Shown: positions 36,372-45,460, counted from the stretch's first letter. The stretch is 64,000 nucleotides of DNA from Candidatus Poribacteria bacterium (GCA_022827885.1 JAJEIP010000066.1:78292-142291), one strand, 5' to 3'. Program-made: numbers and translations. The notes: a model not told the origin generated them from the sequence alone.

Positions 36372-37451
36372 ATGAAAATTACCGACGTTAAAACTTACAA
36401 CTTACGCTATCCGCTCATTGAACCCTTCGCGAATTCACGCGGCTGGACGAGTACGCGAACCGCCGTCGTTGTCGAAATTCGCACAGATGCCGGCATTACC
36501 GGTTGGGGTGAAGGCGTGAGCGTTCCGTCCGCCTCAGCAGTTGAAGCACATTTGATCGGACAATCGCCTTTTGAAACGGAACGGATTTGGGAGGCGATGC
36601 GTGGCGATATCGGCGCGCTAAGCGGAATAGACATCGCGCTCTGGGACATCATGGGCAAGGCGCTTGATATGCCGATCTATCAACTCCTCGGCGGTGCGTT
36701 CCGACTGAAGATTCCTGCTTACGCCAGTGGACTCTTCAAGAAAGACAAACCCGACATAACCCAAGCCTTGATGGACGAAGCGAAAGGCTATGTCGATGCA
36801 GGGTTCCCGGCTGTCAAGATGAAGATCGGTTTCGGTGAAACTTACGATGTGAAAAACGTCGCCGCGGTTCGGCGCGCCATTGGAGATGATACCCTCTTCG
36901 CCGTTGATGCGAATTGTGGCTACGATGTCGGGACCGCAATTGATGTGGGACAGAAACTTCTCGACTACGACCTCTTCTGGTATGAGGAGCCGATTACCAG
37001 CGATGATGTGGTCGGCTATCGGGAAATCCGGCACGCACTGAAGGTGAGAATCGCCGGCGGCGAGATGCTAAAGGGACGTTGGGCGTTCCGAGACCTGCTA
37101 CAGAAACGCGGGTTGGATATCGTGCAGCCCGATCTGAGTATTGCGGGTGGTTTTACGGAGTGCCGAAAAATCGCTGCAATGGCAAGTGCGAACTACGTTC
37201 GGGTGTTGCCCCACATGTGGGGCGGTAGCATCCGCCTCGCGGCGACGTTGCACTGGCAAGCCACGCTCCCAGATGCCCCGCAAGCCCTTAACCCGATCCC
37301 CTCACTGTTGGAATTCGATATGACCGAAAACCGTCTCCGCACGGCGTTGGCGCAGCAACCGATAAATGCCGTCGATGGATACGTTGATGTTCCACAGGCA
37401 CCCGGATTAGGCATTGACATCGACCGAGACGTATTGGAACAGTATGTCTGA
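36372..37451 (+). CDS. Mandelate-racemase-like enolase superfamily enzyme
   Basis: 359 residues. An N-terminal capping domain (GWTSTRTAVVVEIRTDAGI) is followed by a TIM barrel with the expected metal and acid/base residues: K149-x-K151 (AVKMKIG), D179 and N181 (VDANCGYD), E205 (WYEEP), E231 (AGGEMLKG) and H281 (VLPHMWGG). The KxK plus His pattern is that of the mandelate racemase group, which abstracts the alpha-proton of a carboxylate sugar acid or related substrate. The true substrate cannot be read. It stands alone between repeat-rich gaps, with no neighbouring transporter. Confidence 0.9.
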   Translation: MKITDVKTYNLRYPLIEPFANSRGWTSTRTAVVVEIRTDAGITGWGEGVSVPSASAVEAHLIGQSPFETERIWEAMRGDIGALSGIDIALWDIMGKALDMPIYQLLGGAFRLKIPAYASGLFKKDKPDITQALMDEAKGYVDAGFPAVKMKIGFGETYDVKNVAAVRRAIGDDTLFAVDANCGYDVGTAIDVGQKLLDYDLFWYEEPITSDDVVGYREIRHALKVRIAGGEMLKGRWAFRDLLQKRGLDIVQPDLSIAGGFTECRKIAAMASANYVRVLPHMWGGSIRLAATLHWQATLPDAPQALNPIPSLLEFDMTENRLRTALAQQPINAVDGYVDVPQAPGLGIDIDRDVLEQYV

Positions 37452-37528
37452 GGACACCCCACCTGTGCTGCTGAGGTTCCCTAACCTCGCTCTTTTAGAT
37501 GTGTTCGTAATTATGGCTTTATTGTAAC

Positions 37529-37570
37529 TGACAACTGGAGACCGACAACCGAAGACTGATGACTATTAAG
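37529..37570. repeat. Period-7 tract overlapping a start codon
   Basis: Six heptamers in register: CTGACAA, CTGGAGA, CCGACAA, CCGAAGA, CTGATGA, CTATTAA. The ATG of the DUF547 gene (37559) is inside the fifth unit. Confidence 0.55.
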
Positions 37571-38383
37571 AAACGTATCCTAATTGTATGCCTCTTACTC
37601 TTATCCGTATGTAGTGTTATCTTCCTCTACCACTATCGCGTCGAAGCGGATTCTCGTACCGAGCAGCCGGTGGATGCTACTTCATTTTCGCATGAGTTGT
37701 TTGATCAGGTTTTACAGGAACATGTCGATGAAAGAGGTCGGGTCAATTATACAAAACTGAAGGCGAACTCTGAAAAATTTGAGGCGTATCTGGACCTATT
37801 GGCTTTTGCGAATCCAGAGGAATTGTCCTATAATGAACAATTGACGTTCTGGATTAACGCCTATAACGCACTCGTCATTAAAGGGGTCATCGACCACTAT
37901 CCGATAACGAGTGTCCGGAAGGTCAAACTCTTCAACGGGTTTTTCTCTCGACTGAAGTTCCAAGTTGCGAATGGGATGTATACACTCGATCAGATTGAAC
38001 ACGGCATTATCCGTGAAGAGTTTGTGGACCCGCGCGCACACTTTGTGCTTGTATGTGCTTCGCGGAGTTGCCCGCCTTTGTGGACCCGTGCTTATACTGC
38101 TGAGACGCTTGAGGAGCGTCTCGAGACTGCAACGCTTAACTTTATTCGAAATCCGGAGCACGTTAAAATTGATCGCGCGAAACGCCACGTCTACGTCTCT
38201 AAAATTTTCAAATGGTATGACGATGATTTCAAGGAAGGTTACGAGGGGGTAGCCGATTTTCTCGCTGACTACCTGCCACCTGAAGACGCAGAATATTTGG
38301 AAGCGACAGATGTGAAGTTCCGCTACTTGGACTACGATTGGACCCTAAACGATTTTTCTAATGATTCGCAAGGCGTGAAATGA
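37559..38383 (+). CDS. DUF547 protein, membrane-anchored
   Basis: 274 residues. A signal anchor lies at ~5-25 (RILIVCLLLLSVCSVIFLY). The DUF547 domain follows: ELSYNEQLTFWINAYNALVI, DQIEHGIIREEF, DPRAHFVLVCASRSCPPL, LEERLETATLNFI and VSKIFKWYDDDF. The conserved Cys of ASRSCPP and the His of the preceding AHFVL suggest a transglutaminase-like or cysteine-peptidase-like fold, but the family is uncharacterised. The start codon lies inside a period-7 repeat (37529-37570), and no Shine-Dalgarno sequence is visible. Confidence 0.88.
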   Translation: MTIKKRILIVCLLLLSVCSVIFLYHYRVEADSRTEQPVDATSFSHELFDQVLQEHVDERGRVNYTKLKANSEKFEAYLDLLAFANPEELSYNEQLTFWINAYNALVIKGVIDHYPITSVRKVKLFNGFFSRLKFQVANGMYTLDQIEHGIIREEFVDPRAHFVLVCASRSCPPLWTRAYTAETLEERLETATLNFIRNPEHVKIDRAKRHVYVSKIFKWYDDDFKEGYEGVADFLADYLPPEDAEYLEATDVKFRYLDYDWTLNDFSNDSQGVK

Positions 38384-38417
38384 AGGGTTTGGTTTAACAA
38401 GGGTTTTTGAGCACTGA

Positions 38418-38487
38418 CCGCCTGCGCCGTTGTTGCAGGCTGCTGTCTTGGGTAAAATTAAAAAACAGGAGGCTAATAGTTTAAAAA
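38418..38487 (-). repeat. GCCTGCAACAA-GCGCAGGC repeat, reversed copy
   Basis: Reverse complement of the core GTAGCCTGCAACAACG-GCGCAGGCGG seen at 39617. It is followed by TAAAATTAAAAA and then, on the plus strand, AGGAGG and TTAAAAAATG of the next gene. Confidence 0.6.
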
Positions 38488-39522
38488 ATGGTGAATACAG
38501 CCGTTATTGGCTACGGATATGCTGGACGCGCCTTTCATACCTATCTCGTCGGTTTGGCAGATGGACTGAATCTTTATGCCATTGCGACACGGGATGCCGA
38601 ACGCCGTGAAGCCGCACGCGAGGCATATCCAAACGCACAGATGTATCAAACGATTGACGAAGTCATCGCAGACGACGCTGTTGACCTTGTTGTGTTAGCT
38701 ACACCACATGACACACACGCCGAACTCTCTATCAAGGCGATGGATGCCGGTAAGCACGTCGTCACGGACAAGATCATGGCGATGAATACCGCCGAAGCGG
38801 ACACCATGATTGCGGCGAGCGAGCGGAACAACGTCCTGCTCAGCGTGTTTCATAATCGCCGATGGGACTGGGATTACAACACGGTCAAAAAGATTATCGA
38901 TGACGGTCTGCTTGGAACCCCTTACCTCTTTCAGGTCGCGATTATGCGATACGGACCCCCTCGCGGGTGGCGGGGTGTCAAAAGTCAAAGCGGCGGCATC
39001 CTTTACGATTGGCCCGCACACTTCGTCGATCAGGCACTACAACTCGTAACGGCACCCGTTGAATCTGTGTATTGCGACGTTCACTACAATTCAAGATGGG
39101 ACATTGATATCGGCAACTACGCCAACCTCATCATCAAATTTCAAAACGATGTGCGGTATCAGATTGAGATTGGCAACCTCTCCAAAGCAGAAAAACCGCG
39201 TTGGTATATCGTCGGAGATGTGGGTGGATTAATCAAACACGGTTTGGACCCGCAGGAGGGACCGATGGTAGCCGGAAATATTGATGCCGCACAGCAGGAT
39301 CCCGAAAACTATGCCAAAGTCTGGACAGAGGCAGGCGGCGAGAACAGAGAACTCGTCGTTGAAAGCGTCCAGACAACATGGAAATCTTATTATCAGAATA
39401 TCGCAGATGTGCTGAACAAGGGTGAAGAATTGGTTGTCAAACCCGAAGAGATTCGCAAGGTCATGCAGGTCTATGATGCGGCGATGCAGTCTGCTGAAAC
39501 AGGAGAAACCGTTCGGCTATAG
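38488..39522 (+). CDS. Gfo/Idh/MocA family oxidoreductase
   Basis: 344 residues. A Rossmann nucleotide-binding site is at the N-terminus (VIGYGYAGRAFHTYL, GxGxxG), followed by LVVLATPHDTHAELSIKAMDAGKHVVTDK, i.e. the family's conserved lysine region with D-K instead of E-K-P. The C-terminal domain has RRWDWDYNTVKKIIDDGLLG and IMRYGPPRGWRG, with the DWPAHFVDQALQL segment where the catalytic His lies. The family uses NAD(P) to oxidise or reduce sugars, inositols and related polyols. The start has AGGAGG 15 nt upstream and TTAAAAA directly before it. The substrate is unknown. Confidence 0.9.
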   Translation: MVNTAVIGYGYAGRAFHTYLVGLADGLNLYAIATRDAERREAAREAYPNAQMYQTIDEVIADDAVDLVVLATPHDTHAELSIKAMDAGKHVVTDKIMAMNTAEADTMIAASERNNVLLSVFHNRRWDWDYNTVKKIIDDGLLGTPYLFQVAIMRYGPPRGWRGVKSQSGGILYDWPAHFVDQALQLVTAPVESVYCDVHYNSRWDIDIGNYANLIIKFQNDVRYQIEIGNLSKAEKPRWYIVGDVGGLIKHGLDPQEGPMVAGNIDAAQQDPENYAKVWTEAGGENRELVVESVQTTWKSYYQNIADVLNKGEELVVKPEEIRKVMQVYDAAMQSAETGETVRL

Positions 39523-39610
39523 ACGCGCTTTTCTCGTTAGTTTCAAAACTGTTATCAGTTGTCAGTTAAGAGGTTTTCCTTTAACAAAGGGATCCTCTTG
39601 GGATAGCATC

Positions 39611-39709
39611 AAAAAACGTAGCCTGCAACAACGGCGCAGGCGGATATACGGAGAAGCCGATAAAAGCCCAAACTCATCTGACCGAACCGCAAGGAATAAT
39701 TAAAAATTG
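39611..39709 (+). repeat. Dispersed repeat, complete copy
   Basis: AACGTAGCCTGCAACAACGG then CGCAGGCGG, ~45 bp of variable sequence, and the end ACCGCAAGGAATAATTAAAA. The next gene begins 140 bp downstream. Confidence 0.65.
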
Positions 39710-39850
39710 TTCAGATTGTGGACAATAGCGTTCAGTTTTTGACGCAATTCTCCGTTGAATCCCAATAATTCACGCGAAAACGGGCTTTTAGCATTGGCAT
39801 TGTATTTGCTAATCATATGAACAAACAGCTTGTCGAAAGGGAGAGAGAAA

Positions 39851-40960
39851 ATGAAAATGCAGCATGGATTCATATGGGTATTGTTCCTTGTGTTTGTTGT
39901 TGTGCAAAGCGGTATGACCGCGCATCATGGGACGGACGCATCGGCGGAATACCACGAACTAAACCAGCAGGTCATTGCGAGCATCGATCGAGGGTTGGAG
40001 TGGCTGAAGGGACAACAAGCCGAAGATGGGCTATTTGCCAATCATCCGGGCATAACCGCTCTCGCACTCACCGCTTTTTTACGGCATCCTCAGAACAAAT
40101 ACTCGGAGGCAGAACACCCGTTTATCCAAAAGGGACTTCAGCAATTGGTTGGGATGCAACAACCAAACGGTGCGATCTATAACATCGAGATGCAACCCGC
40201 ACTGCCGAATTATAACACCGCTATCTCGGTCATGGCACTGTCCTCAACAGGCAATCCGGAATATGCGTCTATTATTGAAAAGGCGCAAGGGTTTCTGAAA
40301 AGTTTGCAGGTCACAGATGAGGAGAGCGTCTATTACGGTGGAATCGGTTATGGAAGTCGTGAAACCGTGCATGACCTGTCCAATCTAAACCTTGCCATCC
40401 AAGCCTTAAAGGAGAGCGGTTCCGACGACCAAGAGGTCTGGGACAAAGCGATAAAATTTCTGGAACGCACGCAGAATCGGAGTGAAAGCAACGATCAGTC
40501 GTGGGCAGGCAACGATGGCGGGTTTATCTATTCGCCTGATGGTGAGAGCAAAGCCGGCACGGATGCCGCAGGCAGTCCGCGTTCTTATGGGAGCATGACC
40601 TATGCCGGGTTGTTGAGTTTCATCTATGCCAATGTAGACAAAAAAGATGAACGCGTGCAGGCAGCTGTCGAGTGGATTAAGCAACATTTCACAACAGAAG
40701 AAAACTACGGTATGGGCGCACAGGGGCTGTATTACAACTATCATACGATGGCGAAGGCGTTACGGCTTTACGGTGAACCCATTCTTATGGACGCCAAAGG
40801 TATCTCACATGATTGGTACCGAGAGCTCGCCGGAAAATTGATTGGGGTCCAGAAACCCGATGGATTCTGGGCAAATGACGAGAGTCGTTGGATGGAGGCA
40901 CTTCCTGTATTAGCAACCAGTTATGCCGTGCTCTCTCTGGACACTGCCTATCCGAAATAG
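39851..40960 (+). CDS. Terpenoid cyclase/prenyltransferase-fold secreted protein
   Basis: 369 residues from ATG 39851 (GGGAGAGAG just upstream; a TTG at 39830 is less likely). Signal peptide ~1-23 (GFIWVLFLVFVVVQSGM). The rest is an alpha/alpha barrel of the squalene-cyclase/prenyltransferase type: repeats IDRGLEWLKGQQAEDGLF, LQQLVGMQQPNGAIYN, WDKAIKFLERTQN, VEWIKQHFTTEENYGMG, LIGVQKPDGFWAND. There is no DxDD motif, so it is unlikely to be a real squalene cyclase. Export and the missing motif suggest a structural or binding role. A terminator-like hairpin follows. Confidence 0.85.
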   Translation: MKMQHGFIWVLFLVFVVVQSGMTAHHGTDASAEYHELNQQVIASIDRGLEWLKGQQAEDGLFANHPGITALALTAFLRHPQNKYSEAEHPFIQKGLQQLVGMQQPNGAIYNIEMQPALPNYNTAISVMALSSTGNPEYASIIEKAQGFLKSLQVTDEESVYYGGIGYGSRETVHDLSNLNLAIQALKESGSDDQEVWDKAIKFLERTQNRSESNDQSWAGNDGGFIYSPDGESKAGTDAAGSPRSYGSMTYAGLLSFIYANVDKKDERVQAAVEWIKQHFTTEENYGMGAQGLYYNYHTMAKALRLYGEPILMDAKGISHDWYRELAGKLIGVQKPDGFWANDESRWMEALPVLATSYAVLSLDTAYPK

Positions 40961-40983
40961 GCTTTTAATTGATGTACTCCTGG

Positions 40984-41015
40984 CCCGCTCTCCACACGAG
41001 CGGGTTCTTGAGTAT
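40984..41015 (+). terminator. Terminator-like hairpin
   Basis: CCCGCTC (40984-40990), 7-nt loop, GAGCGGG (40998-41004), then TTCTTGAGTATT. The T run is weak, so this may be a stem-loop without full terminator activity. Confidence 0.45.
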
Positions 41016-41029
41016 TCTGAAGGATACCG

Positions 41030-41168
41030 TAAACGTAGCCTGCAACAATACGCAAAAATACGCAGAAACGCCCAGGCAAAAACCCCAAGCAAAAACACGC
41101 AGGCGGATATTGATCAAAAACCGTTGGATCCCGAACCGCGTTGTTCTCCCGCAAGGTATAATTAAAAT
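41030..41168 (+). repeat. Dispersed repeat abutting the nitrilase start codon
   Basis: TAAACGTAGCCTGCAACAAT, an expanded middle with CGCAGAAACGCCCAGGCAAA and ACACGCAGGCGGA, ending CCCGCAAGGTATAATTAAAA. The next bases TATG contain the start codon at 41169. Thus the AAGG of the repeat acts as its ribosome-binding site. Confidence 0.65.
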
Positions 41169-41996
41169 ATGTATGCGTCAATCAAAGTCTCCGCAATTTC
41201 GTTAAAACCTACCAAATGGGATAAAGCCTCCAACGCTGAGAAGCTGGAGGCTTTTTTCGTTGAGGCTGCCAAGGATACCCCGCAGCTAATTTTGGCAACA
41301 GAGGGGGTCTTGGAGGGCTACGTCGTGATGGATGTCATTGAGGGCAGAGCCACACCGGAGGCGATGCTTGAAATCGCAGAGCCCCTTGATGGCGCGTATA
41401 TCCACCGATTCCGTCGATTGGCACGTCAACTCAAAACCTGTCTCTGTTTCGGATTCGCTGAACGGTGTGGAACCGCTTCTGTCTATAATTCTGCCGTGTT
41501 TATTGATGCCACCGGCGAGATATGCGGCACCTATCACAAAACGCAGTTCGCCGAGGGAACCCACCCCTCGTGGAACTTCAATTGCATCGGCGAAACGATT
41601 CGCGCCTTTGATACACCTTTCGGACGTGCCGGCATTTTAATCTGCAACGATAGATGGAATCCGCTGATAGCGCGCACACTCGTTTTAGATGGCGCCCAGT
41701 TCCTCCTCATCCCCTCGTATGGTTCAAAGGGCAAAGGGCAAAATCAGACCGTGCTTGCCAGAGCGCGTGAAAATGGTGTGCCGATTGTAGAAGCAAACGT
41801 CGGGATGAACCTCATCATCAGCAAAGGCGAAATTGTCGCATACAAATGGGGAAACGACCAAATCAGCATAGCGGACATTGATATACCAATGCTCCCTTCA
41901 ACTGAGGCGGCGCGCCGTTCGGAACAGGCGTACTTACAATCTCAAGGACCTGAGATGGAAGTCCGCTATCAGAAAACTATTGACCGTTTGAAATAA
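41169..41996 (+). CDS. Nitrilase-superfamily carbon-nitrogen hydrolase
   Basis: 275 residues. The Glu-Lys-Cys catalytic triad of the superfamily is present: E45 (ILATEGVLEG), K124 (GTYHKTQFAEG) and C159 (AGILICNDRWNP). FGFAERCGTASVYNSAVFID and GVPIVEANVGMNLIISKGE are typical of the alpha-beta-beta-alpha fold. Members hydrolyse amides, nitriles or carbamoyl compounds in the cytoplasm; the substrate cannot be named. Initiation depends on a repeat-derived AAGG 12 nt before the ATG. The end is followed by a repeat-rich 520 bp gap. Confidence 0.88.
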   Translation: MYASIKVSAISLKPTKWDKASNAEKLEAFFVEAAKDTPQLILATEGVLEGYVVMDVIEGRATPEAMLEIAEPLDGAYIHRFRRLARQLKTCLCFGFAERCGTASVYNSAVFIDATGEICGTYHKTQFAEGTHPSWNFNCIGETIRAFDTPFGRAGILICNDRWNPLIARTLVLDGAQFLLIPSYGSKGKGQNQTVLARARENGVPIVEANVGMNLIISKGEIVAYKWGNDQISIADIDIPMLPSTEAARRSEQAYLQSQGPEMEVRYQKTIDRLK

Positions 41997-42008
41997 CGCA
42001 GTAGAATC

Positions 42009-42040
42009 CTTTGTAAGAGCGACCTCTGGGTCGTGACTTT
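42009..42040. repeat. Copy of the 28-bp dispersed box
   Basis: TTTGTAAGAGCGACCTCTGG then GTCGTGAC. It folds GACC against GGTC. The rest of 42041-42222 holds nothing that I can name. Confidence 0.4.
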
Positions 42041-42222
42041 CCACATGAAATCCGACTGCATTCTATCCTGTTAACCCAATTTATAGAGATCGCGTTAAGT
42101 TGACCGTTTTTCCAAACACAACTTCTATAAACCTATTTCCCATAATTGTGTCAAATACTTTAGTCAAGCCTAAAAAGGATTTGGAGATCCAGCGAAGATC
42201 GAGAGCACAGCCCGCTGTTCCA

Positions 42223-42515
42223 AGAAAAGAGCAATACCTGTATTAAGAATAGCAAAAGACGCAAGCCTGCAACAATCCGCAGAAATGCCCAAGCAAAAAC
42301 ACGCAGGCGACTCCACACAGGCACGTTAATGCACTAATCCCTTTATTTAAGCCTTGCGAATTATTAGAAAAGGGCAATACCCGTATTAAGAATAGCAAAA
42401 GACGCAAGCCTGCAACAATCCGCAGAAATGCCCAAGCAAAAACACGCAGGCGACTCCACACACAGGCACGTTAATGCACTAACCCCTTCATTTAACGCCT
42501 TGCGAATAATTAAAA
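42223..42515 (+). repeat. 143-bp tandem direct duplication of the dispersed repeat
   Basis: Unit 1 at 42223-42365 and unit 2 at 42366-42515, both beginning AGAAAAG-GCAATAC and differing at only a few positions. Each contains CAAGCCTGCAACAATCCGCA and ACACGCAGGCGACTCC. Unit 2 ends CTTGCGAATAATTAAAA directly before the ATG at 42516. Confidence 0.85.
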
Positions 42516-43412
42516 ATGTTGACACCGCAATTTCTGAAGCAACTTGAACCCTTCCACATCCGATCGAATCGCTCGTTCCGTGGTAAATTCAGAGGTGAAC
42601 GCCGGAGTCCGAACCGAGGTGTAGGCATGGAATTCGCCGATTATCGGGTCTATGAACCCGGCGACGACCTACGGCATGTCGATTGGAACATCTACGCACG
42701 TTTGGGGAAACTCTTTATCAAACTCTTCCACGCTGACGAAGGATTACCGCTCGCACTTCTCATTGATAACAGTCGTTCTATGGCGTTTGGTTCACCGACC
42801 AAGCTAACGTGTGCCAAACAGATCGCCGCTGCGTTAGGCTATGTCGCTTTGGGACACGCCGATAGTGTTACCGTTTATACCTGTGCCGAACGGCTCGCCG
42901 CGGCACTACCCCCCGCATCGAGCACCTCACAATTTTCACGTCTCACGAAGGTTTTGACCGCAATTGCAGCAGACGGACAAACACGGCTGACGGAATGCCT
43001 CAGGCAGCTACCGATGTATCAACGACACCCCTGCGCGGCTGTTATCCTGTCCGATTTTTTGGATCCCAGTGGCTACGAACACGGCTTCCAATTGCTCACA
43101 GGACGCGGCTTCTCACTCACGGCTATCCACCTGATAACCCCAGAGGAGATGAACCCGCAGCTGTACGTGGAAAACGGACAGACGGGTGGGGATTGGTTGG
43201 TAGAGGATGCCGAAACCGGTGAGACGAGAGCCATTACAATCAATCCTGAAGTGCTTTCGCAATACCAGAATCAACAACAGATATTTTCTGACACCTTACA
43301 ACGCTTCTGTACCGACCAAGGCGTTGGTTACGCCCAACTGAAAAGTGATATGCCTATAGAGCCCTTTATTTTACACGAACTGCACAGAACAGGTTTGATT
43401 CAGAGGAGGTAA
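42516..43412 (+). CDS. DUF58 family protein (VWA-like)
   Basis: 298 residues. The DUF58 signature is complete: [37 protein letters not shown], then a von Willebrand A-like metal site [12 protein letters not shown] (DxSxS). In many bacteria DUF58 proteins work with a MoxR ATPase in metal-dependent protein assembly; here the only MoxR gene lies at 58127, 15 kb away. The start is preceded by the end of the tandem repeat (AATTAAAA). The end overlaps the ribosome-binding site of the macro-domain gene (GAGGAGGTAA), so the two genes are probably coupled. Confidence 0.9.
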   Translation: MLTPQFLKQLEPFHIRSNRSFRGKFRGERRSPNRGVGMEFADYRVYEPGDDLRHVDWNIYARLGKLFIKLFHADEGLPLALLIDNSRSMAFGSPTKLTCAKQIAAALGYVALGHADSVTVYTCAERLAAALPPASSTSQFSRLTKVLTAIAADGQTRLTECLRQLPMYQRHPCAAVILSDFLDPSGYEHGFQLLTGRGFSLTAIHLITPEEMNPQLYVENGQTGGDWLVEDAETGETRAITINPEVLSQYQNQQQIFSDTLQRFCTDQGVGYAQLKSDMPIEPFILHELHRTGLIQRR

Positions 43413-43413
43413 A

Positions 43414-43950
43414 ATGAAAACACAGATTTCACAAACCGCTTTGGAACTCATCCAAGGCGACATAACCAAAGCACCCGTTGATGCTATCGTGAACGCAGCG
43501 AACAGTGCGCTTGTCGGGGGTGGTGGTGTGGACGGGGCAATACGTCGCGCCGGTGGTGAGGCAATCGAACAAGCCTGTGCGGAGATTCGGGCACGTGAGG
43601 GGGGCTGTCCTACCGGTAAAGCAGTTATTACGACAGGCGGCAATCTTCACGCAAAATACGTGATTCACACCGTCGGACCCGTCTGGGAGGGTGGAAATTC
43701 GGGGGAGCCAGAACTGCTTGCGAGTTGTTATCAAAACAGTCTCCGACTTGCTGTAGAAAACGGCGTTCAAAGCATCGCTTTTCCTTCTATTAGCACCGGT
43801 ATTTTTGGCTATCCGACAGAGAAAGCCGCACGTATCGCGCTGACGGCGGTGAAAAATTTCGTGCAACAGAGCAACGCCGCGCCAGCATCCATTCAGTTTG
43901 TCCTGTTTGATGAGGCGACGTATACATGCTATGCGGACGCGCTTTTTTAA
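43414..43950 (+). CDS. Macro domain protein, O-acetyl-ADP-ribose deacetylase type
   Basis: 178 residues, a single macro domain. Key parts of the ADP-ribose pocket are present: [58 protein letters not shown] and [14 protein letters not shown]. The Asn of NAAN and the Asp of GVDGAI are those needed for deacetylation or de-ADP-ribosylation in the MacroD/YmdB group, so the protein is probably an active hydrolase in the cytoplasm. It starts 1 nt after the DUF58 stop, with AGGAGG in the end of that gene. Confidence 0.92.
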   Translation: MKTQISQTALELIQGDITKAPVDAIVNAANSALVGGGGVDGAIRRAGGEAIEQACAEIRAREGGCPTGKAVITTGGNLHAKYVIHTVGPVWEGGNSGEPELLASCYQNSLRLAVENGVQSIAFPSISTGIFGYPTEKAARIALTAVKNFVQQSNAAPASIQFVLFDEATYTCYADALF

Positions 43951-43988
43951 CGATGGGTTTCCGGTGCTATATGAGGAACCCAAGATCC

Positions 43989-44020
43989 TATGTAGACGGG
44001 AACTCCGATTCCCGACGCTT
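43989..44020. repeat. Copy of the 28-bp dispersed box
   Basis: CTATGTAGACGGGAACTCCG, then ATTCCCGACG. It can fold CGGGAA against TTCCCG. Confidence 0.5.
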
Positions 44021-44049
44021 TCGATGAAGCTCTCCAACGGAGGGTTTCC

Positions 44050-44070
44050 ATGTCTATAGACCCAAATTGA
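44050..44070 (+). CDS. Six-codon leader peptide (MSIDPN)
   Basis: ATG at 44050, with a strong GGAGGG 5 nt upstream, is followed by only TCT ATA GAC CCA AAT TGA. Its stop overlaps the TTG start of the MFS gene (TTGA). It probably loads ribosomes that then reinitiate at the TTG. It is too short to identify by similarity; the ribosome-binding site and overlap are the evidence. Confidence 0.5.
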   Translation: MSIDPN

Positions 44071-45245
44071 ACCACCGCAAATTTAGCCGAGTCTCATTAA
44101 TCCTTCCCATCTATATTCCAGCGTTTCTGTTGGCAACAGGCGGAGGCATCGTTTCACCGACGCTTTCGATTTACGTTAAATCGTTTGAATTATCCTATAC
44201 ATTGACGACGGTTGTCCTTGCTGTCGGTGTGCTTGGAAATATTCCGGCTGGCGTTTTAGTGGAACGCCTCGGGCGCAAACTATCGATGTTGCTCGGTTTA
44301 GTCATGATAGGACTGTCAACGCTCGGTATGGGAACGGCGGGGAATTTCTACCAACTCATCGGGGCACAGTTACTCGGAGGCGTTGGACACGCTTTGTGGA
44401 TGCTTGCACGCCATGCCTATATGACGGATGTAATCCCAATAGCGAATCGCGGGAGAGCGATTGCCCTGTTCGGTGGCGTGAACAGGATGGGCACCTTCGT
44501 GGGGCAGTTCTGCTCTATCTTTCTTGGGGTGAATCTCCGTCTCCCCTTCTTCATCTATGCCGGCATTGTGATGCTGAACCTGCTCCTCTGTTTCTTCTTC
44601 ATTCCCGGAACGCGGCGCACTGCAACTGAAGCGGCACGGAAGAAGATGCCTTACCTGAAACAGCTTCTCGAAATCTCGCGCCAGCATGCGCGACTCCTCG
44701 CCACGGCAGGAGTGGGGCAGGTGTGTGTGCAGACGTTACGCCGCGGGTGCAATATCATTATTCCACTCTATGCGGACGAGACGGTCGGGCTAACGACACA
44801 ACAGGTTCGATCCGTCGTCATGATCTCCTCAGCGGTAGATATGTCGATGTTCCCGATTGCTGGGTATATGATGGATCGGTTCGGTCGGAGATATGCAACA
44901 GTGCCGGGGGTTTTCATTTTTGCCACGGGCATGGTGTTGATGCCGTTTACTGGGACATTTACGGGGTTACTGCTTGCTGCAGTCTTCATGCGGATGGGGA
45001 ACGGTATTGCTTCAGGGACGATGATGACACTCGGCGCAGACTTAGCACCCCGCGACGGAACCGGAGAGTTCTTAGGGTTATGGCGGCTCACGGGAGATTT
45101 CGGCGGTTCGGCGGGACCCGTTATTGTCGGTAATCTTGCCGATCTGTTCGGGTTGGGTTATTCCGGTTTCGCATTGGGAGGGATCGGTTATCTCGCAGTG
45201 AGCATTTTTCTCTGGTTGGTACCCGAGACCTTGAAAAGAGAGTAA
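44067..45245 (+). CDS. Major facilitator superfamily transporter
   Basis: 392 residues, about 12 membrane helices (for example FLLATGGGIVSPTLSIYV, AVGVLGNIPAGVLVERLGRK, MLLGLVMIGLSTLGMG). The loop GVLVERLGRKLS is the G-x-L-x-D-R-x-G-R-[KR] motif after helix 2, with E in place of D, and MMDRFGRRYATVPG repeats it in the second half. It is a proton-coupled importer or drug exporter of the inner membrane; substrate unknown. The start is a TTG (44067) overlapping the stop of a six-codon leader peptide; no ATG or GTG lies in frame nearby. Confidence 0.88.
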   Translation: MNHRKFSRVSLILPIYIPAFLLATGGGIVSPTLSIYVKSFELSYTLTTVVLAVGVLGNIPAGVLVERLGRKLSMLLGLVMIGLSTLGMGTAGNFYQLIGAQLLGGVGHALWMLARHAYMTDVIPIANRGRAIALFGGVNRMGTFVGQFCSIFLGVNLRLPFFIYAGIVMLNLLLCFFFIPGTRRTATEAARKKMPYLKQLLEISRQHARLLATAGVGQVCVQTLRRGCNIIIPLYADETVGLTTQQVRSVVMISSAVDMSMFPIAGYMMDRFGRRYATVPGVFIFATGMVLMPFTGTFTGLLLAAVFMRMGNGIASGTMMTLGADLAPRDGTGEFLGLWRLTGDFGGSAGPVIVGNLADLFGLGYSGFALGGIGYLAVSIFLWLVPETLKRE

Positions 45246-45363
45246 AGCAAACAGGCGCGCTCGGAGGATTTTTTAGCCATGGCCACTTGGATTCGCTCCA
45301 TTATATTCCGTCTAGGTTTCCGATGGGGGCGGTACTGGATTTGGGAATCCATACGGTTTAGAA

Positions 45364-45459
45364 GGTAAACGTAGCCTGCAACACCGGCGCAGGCGGCTCT
45401 TGAGCGAAAAACGCCAAAACGCAAACCCCGTTGTTTAACCGCAAGGAAAATTAAAAAAG
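45364..45459 (+). repeat. Dispersed repeat abutting tRNA-Leu
   Basis: GTAAACGTAGCCTGCAACAC, then CGGCGCAGGCGG, CAAACCCCGTTGTTTAACCG and CAAGGAAAATTAAAAAA, ending 1 nt before the 3' end of the tRNA gene. It has the same right end as copies that precede protein genes. Confidence 0.65.
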
Positions 45460-45460
45460 A

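Noticed and set aside
39700..39760. CAGATTGTGG near 39710 as a copy of the upstream element
   Set aside because: The TGCA is TGGA and the second box is absent; GACGC nearby is in the wrong orientation.
42223..42515. Tandem units as a CRISPR array
   Set aside because: There are only two units of ~143 bp with almost no variable spacer, and no cas genes. It is a simple tandem duplication of a dispersed repeat.
43429..44037. Long antisense frame opposite the macro-domain gene
   Set aside because: It is a shadow of the coding strand, with no ribosome-binding site and no recognisable domain.
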